From NCBI GenBank assembly GCA_947311635.1, contig CAMZLD010000077.1, forward strand, positions 1-39,327: a DNA stretch of 39,327 bases, given 5' to 3'. A model generated the notes under the pieces. That model made no database searches. It was not told where the DNA came from and worked only from the letters and a program-made list of their open reading frames with translations. Below are positions 20,707 through 30,674 of the stretch, one piece after another. The translations under genes were made by a program, and so were the position numbers. Position 1 is the stretch's first letter, and the number at the start of each line of letters is the position of its first letter. The DNA comes from an uncultured Flavobacteriaceae bacterium (GTDB taxonomy: Bacteria; Bacteroidota; Bacteroidia; Flavobacteriales; Flavobacteriaceae).

Positions 20707-20738
20707 TTAAAATGTGTATTTTTGGTACTTAAATGTAC
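20701..20738. promoter_or_regulatory. 10-bp inverted repeat around a putative menC promoter in the divergent desaturase/menC region
   Basis: GTACATTTAA (20701-20710) / TTAAATGTAC (20729-20738); TATTTTTG -7-like element at 20717-20724. Confidence 0.5.
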
Positions 20739-20747
20739 TAATTTTTT

Positions 20748-21791
20748 TTGAAAGCATCTTTTACAAAATACACATTACAATTTAAACAAGCTAGCGGAAC
20801 CTCTAGAGGTATCTTGCATACCAAAGAAACATACTTTTTAACCATAACTAAGAATAGTAAAAAAGGAATAGGCGAATGCGCTTTGTTTAAAGGTTTGAGT
20901 ATTGATGACAAACCAGATTACCAAGAAAAATTACAATGGGTTTGTGATCACATCTACTACGGCAAAGAGAAACTTTACGAAGCTTTACAAGCGTATCCTT
21001 CTATACAATTTGGTGTAGAGCAAGCATTTTTGTCATTAGAAAGTAACGATATGTTTACGCTTTTTCCTTCAGTATTTACAAAAGGAAAAGCTGCAATACC
21101 TATAAACGGTTTGATTTGGATGGGAGATAAAGCTTTTATGCAACAGCAGATAAAAGAAAAAATAAAGCAAGGTTTTACCACCTTAAAAATGAAAATTGGT
21201 GCTATTGATTTTGAATCGGAAATAGCCTTGTTGCAATCTATTCGAAATCAATTTTCATCAAAAGACATTACCTTACGAGTAGATGCAAACGGTGCTTTTT
21301 CACATACTAATGCTTTAGAAAAACTAGAGCGTTTGGCAAAACTCAGCATGCATTCCATAGAACAACCAATCAAGGCTGGTCAGCCAGAAGCTATGGCAAA
21401 ACTTTGCGCACAAACGCCTTTACCAATTGCCTTAGATGAAGAGTTAATTGGAGTATTTACTTCCGAAGAAAAAAAGAGATTGCTACAAACTATTCAACCA
21501 CAATTTATCATATTAAAACCTAGTTTAATTGGTGGTTTTAAAGGCAGTAATGAATGGATTAAGCTTGCTAAACAACAACAACAAATTGATTGGTGGATTA
21601 CCAGCGCATTAGAAAGTAATGTTGGTTTAAATGCCATAGCGCAATACACTTTTACACTACAAAATCCGTTGCCACAAGGTTTAGGCACAGGCAGTCTTTT
21701 TACAAATAATATCATCGCACCATTGCAAGTAAAAAATGGTACATTGCAATATCATACAACTTCGCATTGGGATTTTAATTTAGAAAAATGA
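20748..21791 (+). CDS. menC: o-succinylbenzoate synthase
   Basis: Enolase-superfamily fold: TLKMKIG, LRVDANGAF, SIEQPIKAG, LDEELIG, ILKPSLIGGF; linked to menA and menE; TTG start. Confidence 0.9.
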   Translation: MKASFTKYTLQFKQASGTSRGILHTKETYFLTITKNSKKGIGECALFKGLSIDDKPDYQEKLQWVCDHIYYGKEKLYEALQAYPSIQFGVEQAFLSLESNDMFTLFPSVFTKGKAAIPINGLIWMGDKAFMQQQIKEKIKQGFTTLKMKIGAIDFESEIALLQSIRNQFSSKDITLRVDANGAFSHTNALEKLERLAKLSMHSIEQPIKAGQPEAMAKLCAQTPLPIALDEELIGVFTSEEKKRLLQTIQPQFIILKPSLIGGFKGSNEWIKLAKQQQQIDWWITSALESNVGLNAIAQYTFTLQNPLPQGLGTGSLFTNNIIAPLQVKNGTLQYHTTSHWDFNLEK

Positions 21792-22759
21792 ACAAATTTA
21801 TACAACAAGCATATAAAGGTAAAAACGATTGGTATTTATACCTCATAACTTTTTTTTTAGTAGTAATAGGCTGGCAATTAATTGGTATTATTCCTTTGGT
21901 TGTCGTTGCAATCATGCACTCTAAAGATATGGGCGAATTTGCCAAAGCTGCGGGTGATAATTTTATGAGCCTTGGTATCAACCCTAATTTATTTTTATTT
22001 TTAATGATTTTTATGTTTGCCATGGGGCTTTGGGCGCTGTATTTATGTGTTAAGTTTATCCATAAACGTACGTTTACATCTTTAGTTACCAGCAGAAAAA
22101 AAATAGATTGGAAACGCATTTTGTTTGCCTTTATGCTTTGGGGTCTTGTTTCTACTGTGTTTACTTTTTATAGCATTTTTACAGAGCCAGAAATGTATCA
22201 ATGGAATTTTAAACCCGAACCGTTTTTCACATTGGTTGCCATATCATTTTTATTTTTGCCCTTGCAAACTAGTTTTGAAGAATTATTTTTTAGAGGTTAT
22301 TTAATGCAAGGTTTTGGGCTGTTGTTTAAAAATGCATTGATTCCTTTACTATTAACAGCTACTTTTTTTGGTTTATTGCATGGCGCAAATCCAGAAGTAG
22401 AAAAATTGGGTATGATTATGATGGTTTATTATATTGGTACTGGTTTGTTGTTGGGTATTATGACTTTAATGGACGAAGGTACAGAGTTAGCTATTGGTTT
22501 TCATGCTGCTAATAATATTTTTGCAGCCATTTGGGCAACTAGTACTTGGACGGTTTTTCAAACAGACGCATTGTATATTGACACTTCAGAACCTAGTGTA
22601 GGCTTTGAATTGTTTTTTCCTGTTTTGGTAATTTATCCAATATTACTGTTTATTTTTTCTAAAAAATACGGTTGGACAAATTGGTTTAAAAAGTTAGTTG
22701 GTCGTATAGAGAGACCCATTGCAATTCAAGATGATAAAACTAGTTTTTTAGAAGTATAA
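21788..22759 (+). CDS. CPBP family intramembrane glutamic endopeptidase
   Basis: FEELFFRGYLMQGFG and GLLHGAN motifs, multi-TM; ATGA overlap with menC. Confidence 0.93.
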   Translation: MNKFIQQAYKGKNDWYLYLITFFLVVIGWQLIGIIPLVVVAIMHSKDMGEFAKAAGDNFMSLGINPNLFLFLMIFMFAMGLWALYLCVKFIHKRTFTSLVTSRKKIDWKRILFAFMLWGLVSTVFTFYSIFTEPEMYQWNFKPEPFFTLVAISFLFLPLQTSFEELFFRGYLMQGFGLLFKNALIPLLLTATFFGLLHGANPEVEKLGMIMMVYYIGTGLLLGIMTLMDEGTELAIGFHAANNIFAAIWATSTWTVFQTDALYIDTSEPSVGFELFFPVLVIYPILLFIFSKKYGWTNWFKKLVGRIERPIAIQDDKTSFLEV

Positions 22760-22763
22760 TACC

Positions 22764-23810
22764 ATGAAATTGCATCTAGACTTTAAGTTGAATGGTTTTT
22801 CTTTTACTTCGGAAAAAGAATTGTTAGTCTATGCAAAGCAATTTCACAAAGCAGCCTTTCCTTTTTTAAAACAATGGTTTGATAGTAATGATAGTATTAT
22901 TGTTCAAACATCTGGATCTACAGGAAAACCAAAAGACATTGTTATAAAAAAAGAGTTCATGGTAAATTCTGCACAAGCAACCCAAACATTTTTTAATTTA
23001 CCTTCTAAAACAAATGCTTTGCTTTGTTTGTCTCCAAATTATATTGCAGGTAAAATGATGTGGGTACGTGCCATGACTTTAGGTTGGCATTTAGATGTTG
23101 TGCAGCCAAATGCAAATCCACTAAAAGAAATAAATAAAACCTATGATTTTTCTGCTATGGTACCTTTGCAAGTTGCACAATCAATAACGCATTTAGATAA
23201 AGTGAAAAAACTTATTGTTGGTGGCGCTGCTATTTCTTCAGAATTACTTCAGCTATTACAAAAACAAACTACAAAAGTATTTGCCACCTACGGAATGACA
23301 GAAACTGTAACACATATTGCTGTTTGTGAAATCACGAATAATGAAATTCAGGCAGGAAACTATAAAATACTTCCAGATGTGAAAATTTCTAAAGATAATC
23401 GTGGGTGTTTAGTGATTCATGCACCTAAAATTTCTGAAAGCAAAGTAATTACAAACGATTTAGTAAATCTTATTTCTGAAACAAGTTTTGAATTACTGGG
23501 GCGTATAGATAATATTATTAATTCTGGCGGTGTAAAAATTATTCCAGAACAAGTAGAAGCAAAGTTAGCCTACTTGATAAATAGGCGGTTTTTTATTGCG
23601 GGTATTCCAGATGAAAAATTTGGCGAAAAAGTGGTGTTGGTTATAGAAGGAAATCCTAAACCTTCTTTTAATTTAAGTGACTTAAAAGTTGCATCACTTT
23701 CTAAATATGAATTTCCGAAGCAATTATTTTATGTAAATAAATTTGTAGAAACTAATACGGGAAAAATAGTCCGTAAAAAGACACTTTTACAATATGTTGA
23801 AAAATTGTAA
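22764..23810 (+). CDS. menE: o-succinylbenzoate-CoA ligase-like (ANL/AMP-binding)
   Basis: VQTSGSTGKPKDIVIKK, ATYGMTETVTHIA, LGRIDNIINSGGVKIIPEQVE, TNTGKIVRK; men cluster context. Confidence 0.92.
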   Translation: MKLHLDFKLNGFSFTSEKELLVYAKQFHKAAFPFLKQWFDSNDSIIVQTSGSTGKPKDIVIKKEFMVNSAQATQTFFNLPSKTNALLCLSPNYIAGKMMWVRAMTLGWHLDVVQPNANPLKEINKTYDFSAMVPLQVAQSITHLDKVKKLIVGGAAISSELLQLLQKQTTKVFATYGMTETVTHIAVCEITNNEIQAGNYKILPDVKISKDNRGCLVIHAPKISESKVITNDLVNLISETSFELLGRIDNIINSGGVKIIPEQVEAKLAYLINRRFFIAGIPDEKFGEKVVLVIEGNPKPSFNLSDLKVASLSKYEFPKQLFYVNKFVETNTGKIVRKKTLLQYVEKL

Positions 23811-23829
23811 CTTACTTTAAAATAACAAA

Positions 23830-25989
23830 ATGAAAAATGTACAATTTTATATTCTTCTAGCACTCATTTTTTCATGTGCTTCTTCTAAAGATGCAAATAA
23901 AACGCAACAAGCATCAAAAACAGCTGTGATAGCAGAGTGGTCACAAGTTGGTCCTTTGGTTTTTCCTGAGAATAAATACAATTTAAGAAACAGGAACAGT
24001 ATTATGGGTATTGGCCATATAAAAGCTGTATATATCTATCCAAATAATAAAAATCATATTTTAATTGGTGCCCATGGAGGTGGTCTATGGGAGACTATAA
24101 ATGGCGGAAAAAACTGGCATTGTTTAACAATCAACATACCAGTACTTACCGTAAGAAAAATTGATGTAGTTGGTAACACAATCTATGCAGCAACTGGTTA
24201 TAATCATTCTGCTGCTCGATTTTCTAATATTTCTGAAACTCAAAAATATGGTTTAGGAGTTATAAAAAGTAGTGATCAAGGCAAAACATGGTCTTGGGAT
24301 GCAAACACCTTATTTAATTGTGTTGGTTTTTCTGTTTGTAAATCTAATACTAATATTATTTATGCTTGTAGTACAACAAACGTTTATAAATCTACAAATG
24401 CTGGGTTAACATGGTTTCTTCAAAAAGAATTAACCAAAGCACTATACAGATATAGTATACTTGATGGTATAGAAGTTAATCCAACAAATAGTGATAAAGT
24501 ATTTGTATCTGCTTTTTTTAGTTATGGAACCAAACCTATAAATAGCACAGTCTTATTTAAAACAACAGATGGAGGAAAACACTGGACTAAAGAGTCATTA
24601 TTATTCAAAACTCATTTTAAAGACAAAGAATTAAACCTAAATACGGTAGGGAATGGCATTAAGTTGTACTATGATAAAATTGGCAACACGCTATATGCTA
24701 GTCTTTTAACAAACGGCTATTTAAAACAAAGAAGTAAATTATTTATATTTAAAACAAAAGATTGGACACATTGGAAACTATTAAATAGCACACCCAGTTA
24801 TGGAGGTTCTATGTTATCTAATGCATTATTAATTGCAAATAAATTGATTTATTTTGGAGGCATTGATTTGTTAAAAGCAAACGTCTTAAACCCTGTGTTT
24901 AAAAATATATCAAACCGAAATATACACCTCGATATTCGTGATTTAAAGTGGCATACCGGCACCTTATTTATTGCAACAGATGGAGGCTTATTTACTACAG
25001 AAGATTATGGAAAAACCTTTACTAATTTAAATGGAGATTTAAATGTAATGCAAGTATATGCCATGAGTTATTCTACTAACGAAACATCTAAATCTATTAC
25101 AATAGGCACACAAGATGATGGTTTCTACAGAAATGATTTAGATGGCACCAATTGGTATAATATTGAGCCTTGGGGAGAAGGAGCCCCTTATGCACATCCG
25201 ACCGATAAAAATATTATTTTTTTTAAAAGTAATACAAAGCTACTTAATTTTTCTAAAGATGGTGGAAAGACAATTTCAAATCTTAAAAACAATAAAGAGT
25301 TGGTAAAAACTTTTGAATGGGAAAACCCTGTAGTTTTTCACCCTAAAGAAAAAGAAACAATATTAACAGAGTTAAAACTAAAAAACACCCATGGATTATT
25401 TACTTCTAAAGACTTCGGAAAAACATGGCAATTAATTTTTAAAAACAAACCAAATCAAAGAGTGGTAACAATGTCATATAGCAGAAGCAAACCTTCTATT
25501 ATATATTTTGCAACTGTAGCTTATAATTTTAGTAAATTACCTTGGCAATTTATTTCTGAGATGTATATTTCAACAAATGCTGGAAAGACTTTTAAAAAAA
25601 TATCAAAAGGATTAGAAATGATACAAAGCAAAGCACGAATAAACGAAATATTTGTAGACCCCAAAAACCCTAAAAATGTATGGATTTGCTTCGGAAATCT
25701 AATTGATCACCAAAAAGTTTATTTTACTAATAACGCTGGGAAGTCTTGGGTAAACATATCTGCAAACCTTCCTAATTACCCTGCTAATAGATTTGCGTTT
25801 TATCAAGCAACGAACACTCTTTTTTTAGGGACAGATTATGGTATTTATAGCTACAAAAACAAAAAATGGATTCCTTTTGGTACAAATTTTCCTAAGGCTA
25901 TTGTATCTGATATGGTAATTGACCAAAAAACTAGAGAATTTTTTGTGAGTACTTATGGTAGAGGCGTTTGGAAAAGCACTATTAAATAG
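23830..25989 (+). CDS. Asp-box/BNR (VPS10/sortilin-like) beta-propeller lipoprotein
   Basis: Lipobox LALIFSCAS; repeated Asp-box-like motifs: SDQGKTWSW, TDGGKHW, TEDYGKTF, SKDFGKTWQ, STNAGKTF, TNNAGKSW. Confidence 0.85.
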   Translation: MKNVQFYILLALIFSCASSKDANKTQQASKTAVIAEWSQVGPLVFPENKYNLRNRNSIMGIGHIKAVYIYPNNKNHILIGAHGGGLWETINGGKNWHCLTINIPVLTVRKIDVVGNTIYAATGYNHSAARFSNISETQKYGLGVIKSSDQGKTWSWDANTLFNCVGFSVCKSNTNIIYACSTTNVYKSTNAGLTWFLQKELTKALYRYSILDGIEVNPTNSDKVFVSAFFSYGTKPINSTVLFKTTDGGKHWTKESLLFKTHFKDKELNLNTVGNGIKLYYDKIGNTLYASLLTNGYLKQRSKLFIFKTKDWTHWKLLNSTPSYGGSMLSNALLIANKLIYFGGIDLLKANVLNPVFKNISNRNIHLDIRDLKWHTGTLFIATDGGLFTTEDYGKTFTNLNGDLNVMQVYAMSYSTNETSKSITIGTQDDGFYRNDLDGTNWYNIEPWGEGAPYAHPTDKNIIFFKSNTKLLNFSKDGGKTISNLKNNKELVKTFEWENPVVFHPKEKETILTELKLKNTHGLFTSKDFGKTWQLIFKNKPNQRVVTMSYSRSKPSIIYFATVAYNFSKLPWQFISEMYISTNAGKTFKKISKGLEMIQSKARINEIFVDPKNPKNVWICFGNLIDHQKVYFTNNAGKSWVNISANLPNYPANRFAFYQATNTLFLGTDYGIYSYKNKKWIPFGTNFPKAIVSDMVIDQKTREFFVSTYGRGVWKSTIK

Positions 25990-26003
25990 TTAATAATTTG
26001 GTT

Positions 26004-29000
26004 TTATTCTAATGTAAACACATCCAGCTTTCCATCGTTATTGGTTACAATAATATGATGGTTTAAGATAAGCAAATCTTTAGCGTCTCCCGTTGTTTGA
26101 AAACCGGTTTTACTTGCATTTAATACAGAAAAATTTCCGTTAGTATAATCTAAAATGCTACCTATTGAGGCATCATAGCGCACGGTTTCGACTTCTGTAT
26201 TAAATAAGTTTCCTATGGTTATGATTTCTTGTTTCCCATTGTGATTGATGTCTTTAAAAGTAACAGCTGTAATTGGACTAAACTGTGCTTGATTTGGCAA
26301 GTTGGTCATTTTAAATGTACCATCTCCTATATTTTCTAAATACACACTATAAAGTGTGTTGGCTTTGTAATGCAAGGCATTTGCTAGTTTTTCATCTCCA
26401 AACATATCTTTTACAGTTGCGTTTGCAAAAAAGGTGTAGGTTGGAAATTTTTTCTGAATACTTGGCACTTGCTGTGATGAACATTCTCGCCCTCTAGAAG
26501 GCACTAACCTGCCTTTGTATTTGTTAGAAAGCACTATATCATATGTGCCATTATTATCAAAATCATCACAAAATATGTGAAATTCTTTTCCTTTTTCAGT
26601 ATTGAATTTGGTGTTTTTACCTAGGTTGCCTATTATAAAATCTTCATCACCATCATCATCAATATCATGTGCTGTAATACTAAACCAAATGCCAAGACTG
26701 TTTTGTAAACTTTTAATTGATGTTGAGGTGAATTGCCCGTCTGTATTTTTTAAAACGTGTATTTTTGACCACTCGCCAACAACCATTAAGTCTTTATCAC
26801 CATCATTGTCATAATCTGTAAACACAGCAGCTGTCACCATTCCTAAATTTTCTAAGCCCTTATTAGATTTTGTGAATTTTCCATTGTTGTTGATTAAAAA
26901 ATAGGAAGTTGGTGGGTATGGATATTTGTTTGGTATTAATCTTCCACCAATAAACAGATCCATATCACCATCATTGTCAATGTCGTTTGCAATTACTGTT
27001 TGTCCGCTTTGTACAATTTTTGGTAGAACATTCTGAGTTTTTGTAAAGTTTCCATGACCATCATTTTGATAGAGTCTGTCTTGAAACATATTAGAACCTA
27101 CTTTAAATTCACTTCCGCCACTTACCACATACAAATCTAAGTCGTTGTCATTATCATAGTCAAAAAACACAATGCCGAGGTCTTCATAAGCTTTATCTTT
27201 AGAAAAAGGATTTGTTTTTTGTTTAAAACCTCCATTTTTTTGTTGAATAAATAAGGTTCCAGATTGGTTAGCAGCTCCGCCTATAAAAAAGTCTTCCAAT
27301 CCGTCATTGTTTACATCAGCTTTTTCTATAAACGGACCATTATGAGATTGAGAATAGGGTAGCAATATTTGTTCTGTAAAATCATAAAAGGTATTTTCTT
27401 TGTGCTTGTATTTTAGGTCTAATTGATTTGTTGTAAGAAATGTTTTACTCTTTTTACTTCTGAATGTTTTGTTTTTAGCATTTTTATAATCTATAGTGAG
27501 AGTTTGGTTGGTAGATTGGTTTTTTAAAATAGCGGTTTTATTATCTGGCCAAACAACTTTAATAGAATCTATTAGTGTTTCATTTCCGAAGCCAAAATGA
27601 ATACTATTGGTTACAGATGATTGATATCCGCGACTTAAATAAAGTGTTTGTACTTGTTGTTTGTTTTTGCTGTATGCATATACTTTTGTGCCAATTGCTA
27701 AAACGTTTTTAGGAGTTCCTTTTAAATGAATCTTTAAGTAATTGTTTTTGCTGTTATTTTTAAAAATAAAAGCCTTATCATTCATGTTGTTTACAATCAA
27801 ATCTAAATCACCGTCATTGTCTAAGTCTGCATATGCAGCACCATTAGAATAAGAAGGTTTTCCATCTGTCCATTTTTTTGAAACATTTTTAAAAGTTAAA
27901 TCGCCATTATTTTTAAAAAAATAATTGGTAATTTTTTCTTCTGGTATCATATCTTCTAGTGCTTTTAAAGTAAGCGCTTCACCGCGTTTGTTTTTATTTT
28001 TTAGGGCAATTCTAAAGTCACGGTTGCCCATATCTTTTACAATGCCGTTTGTTATATATAAATCTTTTAAACCATCGTTGTCAAAATCAGCAAACAGTGG
28101 CGCCCAGCTCCAGTCGGTTTTTGATACACCTGCTAATTGGGCAATTTCACTAAAAGAGCCATTACCATTGTTTAGTTGTAGCATGTTTGCCATATATTGA
28201 TGGTGATAGCCTCTTTGTACCATTGCATTGAAATTTTTTGTACTCATAGAAGCCATGTTTTTTTTGCTTCTTATGTGATCTGCAGGTGTCATATCTAAAA
28301 CAGCTAAATCTGGTTTTAAATCATTGTTGAAATCTGCAAAATCAGAGCCCATACTACTAAATGAAATATGCTTGGTTTTGGTTAAAATTTCATCTGTAAA
28401 AGTCCCGTTTTTGTTATTGATATAAAGATTATCTGGCTCTAAGTAGTCATTGCAAACATATACATCTGGCCAACCGTCATTATTAAAGTCGCCAATAGCG
28501 GCGCTTAATCCCCATGATTTGTTTGTAATACCTGCTTTTTTACTAATGTCTGTAAAATAGGTGCCATCGTTTCTGTAAAGTTTGTCAGAAGTTTTAGGAC
28601 TTGTATTTTTTTGTATTTCTATACTTATTTTTGTGTTGTTTTTAAAATCATCACGGTGATTGACTAAATACATATCTAAATCACCATCTTTATCCATATC
28701 AAAAAAATAGGCTTGAATAGAAAAAGCGTTATCATCTAATTTCCATCTTTCAGCTTCTTCTTTAAAAGTTCCGTTTTTTTGATTAATGTAGAGTTTGTTT
28801 TTTCTAAGTGCATCATTTTTTAAAGAAGCAGATTTACAAACATAAATATCTAACCAACCATCATTATTGATGTCTACCATTGTTACGCCTGCGGTCCACC
28901 CTTTAGTATCTGTAATATTTGCTTTTTTTGTAATGTCTTCAAAAACAAAATTTCCTTTATTTAGATAAAGTTTGTTTTCGTGTTGGTTTGATGTAAAATA

Positions 29001-29255
29001 AATATCAATTAAGCCGTCATTATTAATATCACCAGTAGCAACCCCACCACCAATAAAAATATAAGCATAGTTTAAAAAATTGAAGGCTAAAGTTTCTTGA
29101 ATGCTGTTTTTAAAGTGTATGTTAGATGTTTTGGAATCAATTTGAGTGAATAAATGCTTTTCTGTATTTTGTGTTCTAGCAGTAATGCTTTCGTTATTTT
29201 CTTTTTTGCAAGAAAAAATAGCAATGAATCCCAAGACAATCAGTAGTTTTCGCAT
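26004..29255 (-). CDS. VCBS/FG-GAP repeat lipoprotein with ASPIC/UnbV-like region (CRTAC1-like)
   Basis: Lipobox LGFIAIFSCKK; many DxNxDGxxD repeats (DINNDGLIDIYF, DMDKDGDLDMYL, DLDNDGDLDLIV, DIDNDGDMDLFI); SRGYQSSVTNSIHFGFG-type ASPIC/UnbV. Confidence 0.93.
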   Translation of the reverse strand: MRKLLIVLGFIAIFSCKKENNESITARTQNTEKHLFTQIDSKTSNIHFKNSIQETLAFNFLNYAYIFIGGGVATGDINNDGLIDIYFTSNQHENKLYLNKGNFVFEDITKKANITDTKGWTAGVTMVDINNDGWLDIYVCKSASLKNDALRKNKLYINQKNGTFKEEAERWKLDDNAFSIQAYFFDMDKDGDLDMYLVNHRDDFKNNTKISIEIQKNTSPKTSDKLYRNDGTYFTDISKKAGITNKSWGLSAAIGDFNNDGWPDVYVCNDYLEPDNLYINNKNGTFTDEILTKTKHISFSSMGSDFADFNNDLKPDLAVLDMTPADHIRSKKNMASMSTKNFNAMVQRGYHHQYMANMLQLNNGNGSFSEIAQLAGVSKTDWSWAPLFADFDNDGLKDLYITNGIVKDMGNRDFRIALKNKNKRGEALTLKALEDMIPEEKITNYFFKNNGDLTFKNVSKKWTDGKPSYSNGAAYADLDNDGDLDLIVNNMNDKAFIFKNNSKNNYLKIHLKGTPKNVLAIGTKVYAYSKNKQQVQTLYLSRGYQSSVTNSIHFGFGNETLIDSIKVVWPDNKTAILKNQSTNQTLTIDYKNAKNKTFRSKKSKTFLTTNQLDLKYKHKENTFYDFTEQILLPYSQSHNGPFIEKADVNNDGLEDFFIGGAANQSGTLFIQQKNGGFKQKTNPFSKDKAYEDLGIVFFDYDNDNDLDLYVVSGGSEFKVGSNMFQDRLYQNDGHGNFTKTQNVLPKIVQSGQTVIANDIDNDGDMDLFIGGRLIPNKYPYPPTSYFLINNNGKFTKSNKGLENLGMVTAAVFTDYDNDGDKDLMVVGEWSKIHVLKNTDGQFTSTSIKSLQNSLGIWFSITAHDIDDDGDEDFIIGNLGKNTKFNTEKGKEFHIFCDDFDNNGTYDIVLSNKYKGRLVPSRGRECSSQQVPSIQKKFPTYTFFANATVKDMFGDEKLANALHYKANTLYSVYLENIGDGTFKMTNLPNQAQFSPITAVTFKDINHNGKQEIITIGNLFNTEVETVRYDASIGSILDYTNGNFSVLNASKTGFQTTGDAKDLLILNHHIIVTNNDGKLDVFTLE

Positions 29256-29258
29256 GAT

Positions 29259-29861
29259 TTATTTTCTTTCAATATCTAGAAAAGTTTTATCGTCAAAATA
29301 ATTTTTATATTGTTTTAATGACAATGCAGATGGTGTGTCTGTATAGTTTTCTGGTTTGTCAATTTTATAAAGCTTTGTTTCTCTATTAATGGTATATTGA
29401 TTTGGAACTAGATAAACAGAGTCAGAAGAAACAGCAGTGACTTTAAAAGTACTGTATTCGCCATCAATTTTATAGTCCACAATATCTCCTTTTTTGGGAG
29501 TTTCAATAAAATGAACCATTTCTTTGTCATGATCTTTGCTTGCTTTTATTCCGAAGATAGCAAGACCAACAATAAGCGCAGTTCCACTCCAATACCATAA
29601 AGGAGATTTTGTACTCAATTTAACATTTTTATAAGCCATTTTAAGTGGCTCGTTCATTTCTTTTGGAGCAAGTGTGCGTTTGCAATGGTTGCATTCTGAA
29701 ACGCCTTTTTTAGAAAGAGGAAACAAAGGAATCCAATACAAATGTGCATATCTTCCAAAAATGCTAATGGTATGAGTACTTTGTTGTTTGCAATAATCGC
29801 AATGGATGCTATTTACATTTTCTGTTGCAATGTGTTTTCCTTTTGATCCGTAAAATATCAT
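29259..29861 (-). CDS. Zinc-ribbon domain membrane protein
   Basis: HCDYC...SECNHCKRTL cysteine pairs, one TM segment (WYWSGTALIVGLAIFGI). Confidence 0.75.
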   Translation of the reverse strand: MIFYGSKGKHIATENVNSIHCDYCKQQSTHTISIFGRYAHLYWIPLFPLSKKGVSECNHCKRTLAPKEMNEPLKMAYKNVKLSTKSPLWYWSGTALIVGLAIFGIKASKDHDKEMVHFIETPKKGDIVDYKIDGEYSTFKVTAVSSDSVYLVPNQYTINRETKLYKIDKPENYTDTPSALSLKQYKNYFDDKTFLDIERK

Positions 29862-29877
29862 AGTTGGGTTTTAAAAA

Positions 29878-30594
29878 TTACATTTCCATAGAATGATATA
29901 CATGTTGTACATCATCATCTTCTTCTAGGCGTTCTAATAATTTTTCTACGTCTGCTTGTTGTTCTTCAGAAAGTTTGGTTGTAGTTGTTGGTATGCGTTC
30001 AAAGCCAGAGGATAGTATTTCGACTTTATTTTCTTCAAAAAAAGTTTGTAAGGCGCCAAATTGTTCAAACGGAGCGTAAATGATTACGCCTTCTTCATCA
30101 ATAAAAACTTCTTCTACATCAAAATCAATAAGCTCTAATTCTAGTTCTTCCATATCCATAGAAATATCGTCCTTTTTTAAGGTGAAGTTACAGGTATGAT
30201 CAAACATAAAAATAACTGATCCAGAAGTTCCGAAATTGCCATTACATTTATTAAAAGCAGCACGTACATTGGCTACAGTTCTATTGTTGTTGTCGGTTGC
30301 GGTTTCTACAACCAATGCAATGCCATGTTGTGCATAGCCTTCAAACAAGACTTCTTTGTAATTGGCAGTATCTTTGTCAGACGCTTTTTTAATGGCACGT
30401 TCTACATTATCTTTTGGCATGTTTGCTGCCTTTGCATTTTGTATGATGGCTCTTAAACGCGAGTTGGTATCTGGATTGGGTCCGCCTTCTTTTACGGCCA
30501 TTACAATGTCTTTTCCTATTCTTGTAAAGGTCTTTGCCATAGCAGACCAACGTTTCATTTTTCGTGCTTTACGAAACTCAAATGCTCTTCCCAT
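29878..30594 (-). CDS. yebC: YebC/PmpR (TACO1) family protein
   Basis: MGRAFEFRKARKMKRW, NMPKDNVERAIKKA, EGYAQHGIALVVETATDNNNRTVANVRAAFNKCNG. Confidence 0.97.
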   Translation of the reverse strand: MGRAFEFRKARKMKRWSAMAKTFTRIGKDIVMAVKEGGPNPDTNSRLRAIIQNAKAANMPKDNVERAIKKASDKDTANYKEVLFEGYAQHGIALVVETATDNNNRTVANVRAAFNKCNGNFGTSGSVIFMFDHTCNFTLKKDDISMDMEELELELIDFDVEEVFIDEEGVIIYAPFEQFGALQTFFEENKVEILSSGFERIPTTTTKLSEEQQADVEKLLERLEEDDDVQHVYHSMEM

Positions 30595-30618
30595 TTATAT
30601 TATTTATATGATTTTCAA

Positions 30619-30649
30619 CAAATGTAATTATTCCAAGCTATAATTACAA
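30619..30649 (-). promoter_or_regulatory. Putative yebC promoter containing a palindrome (candidate operator)
   Basis: Minus strand TTG (30649-30647), 20-nt spacer, TACATTTG (30626-30619); inverted repeat TGTAATTAT-N8-ATAATTACA at 30623-30648. Confidence 0.6.
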
Positions 30650-30674
30650 CGATTTTTGAATGCAAATTTAAGGT

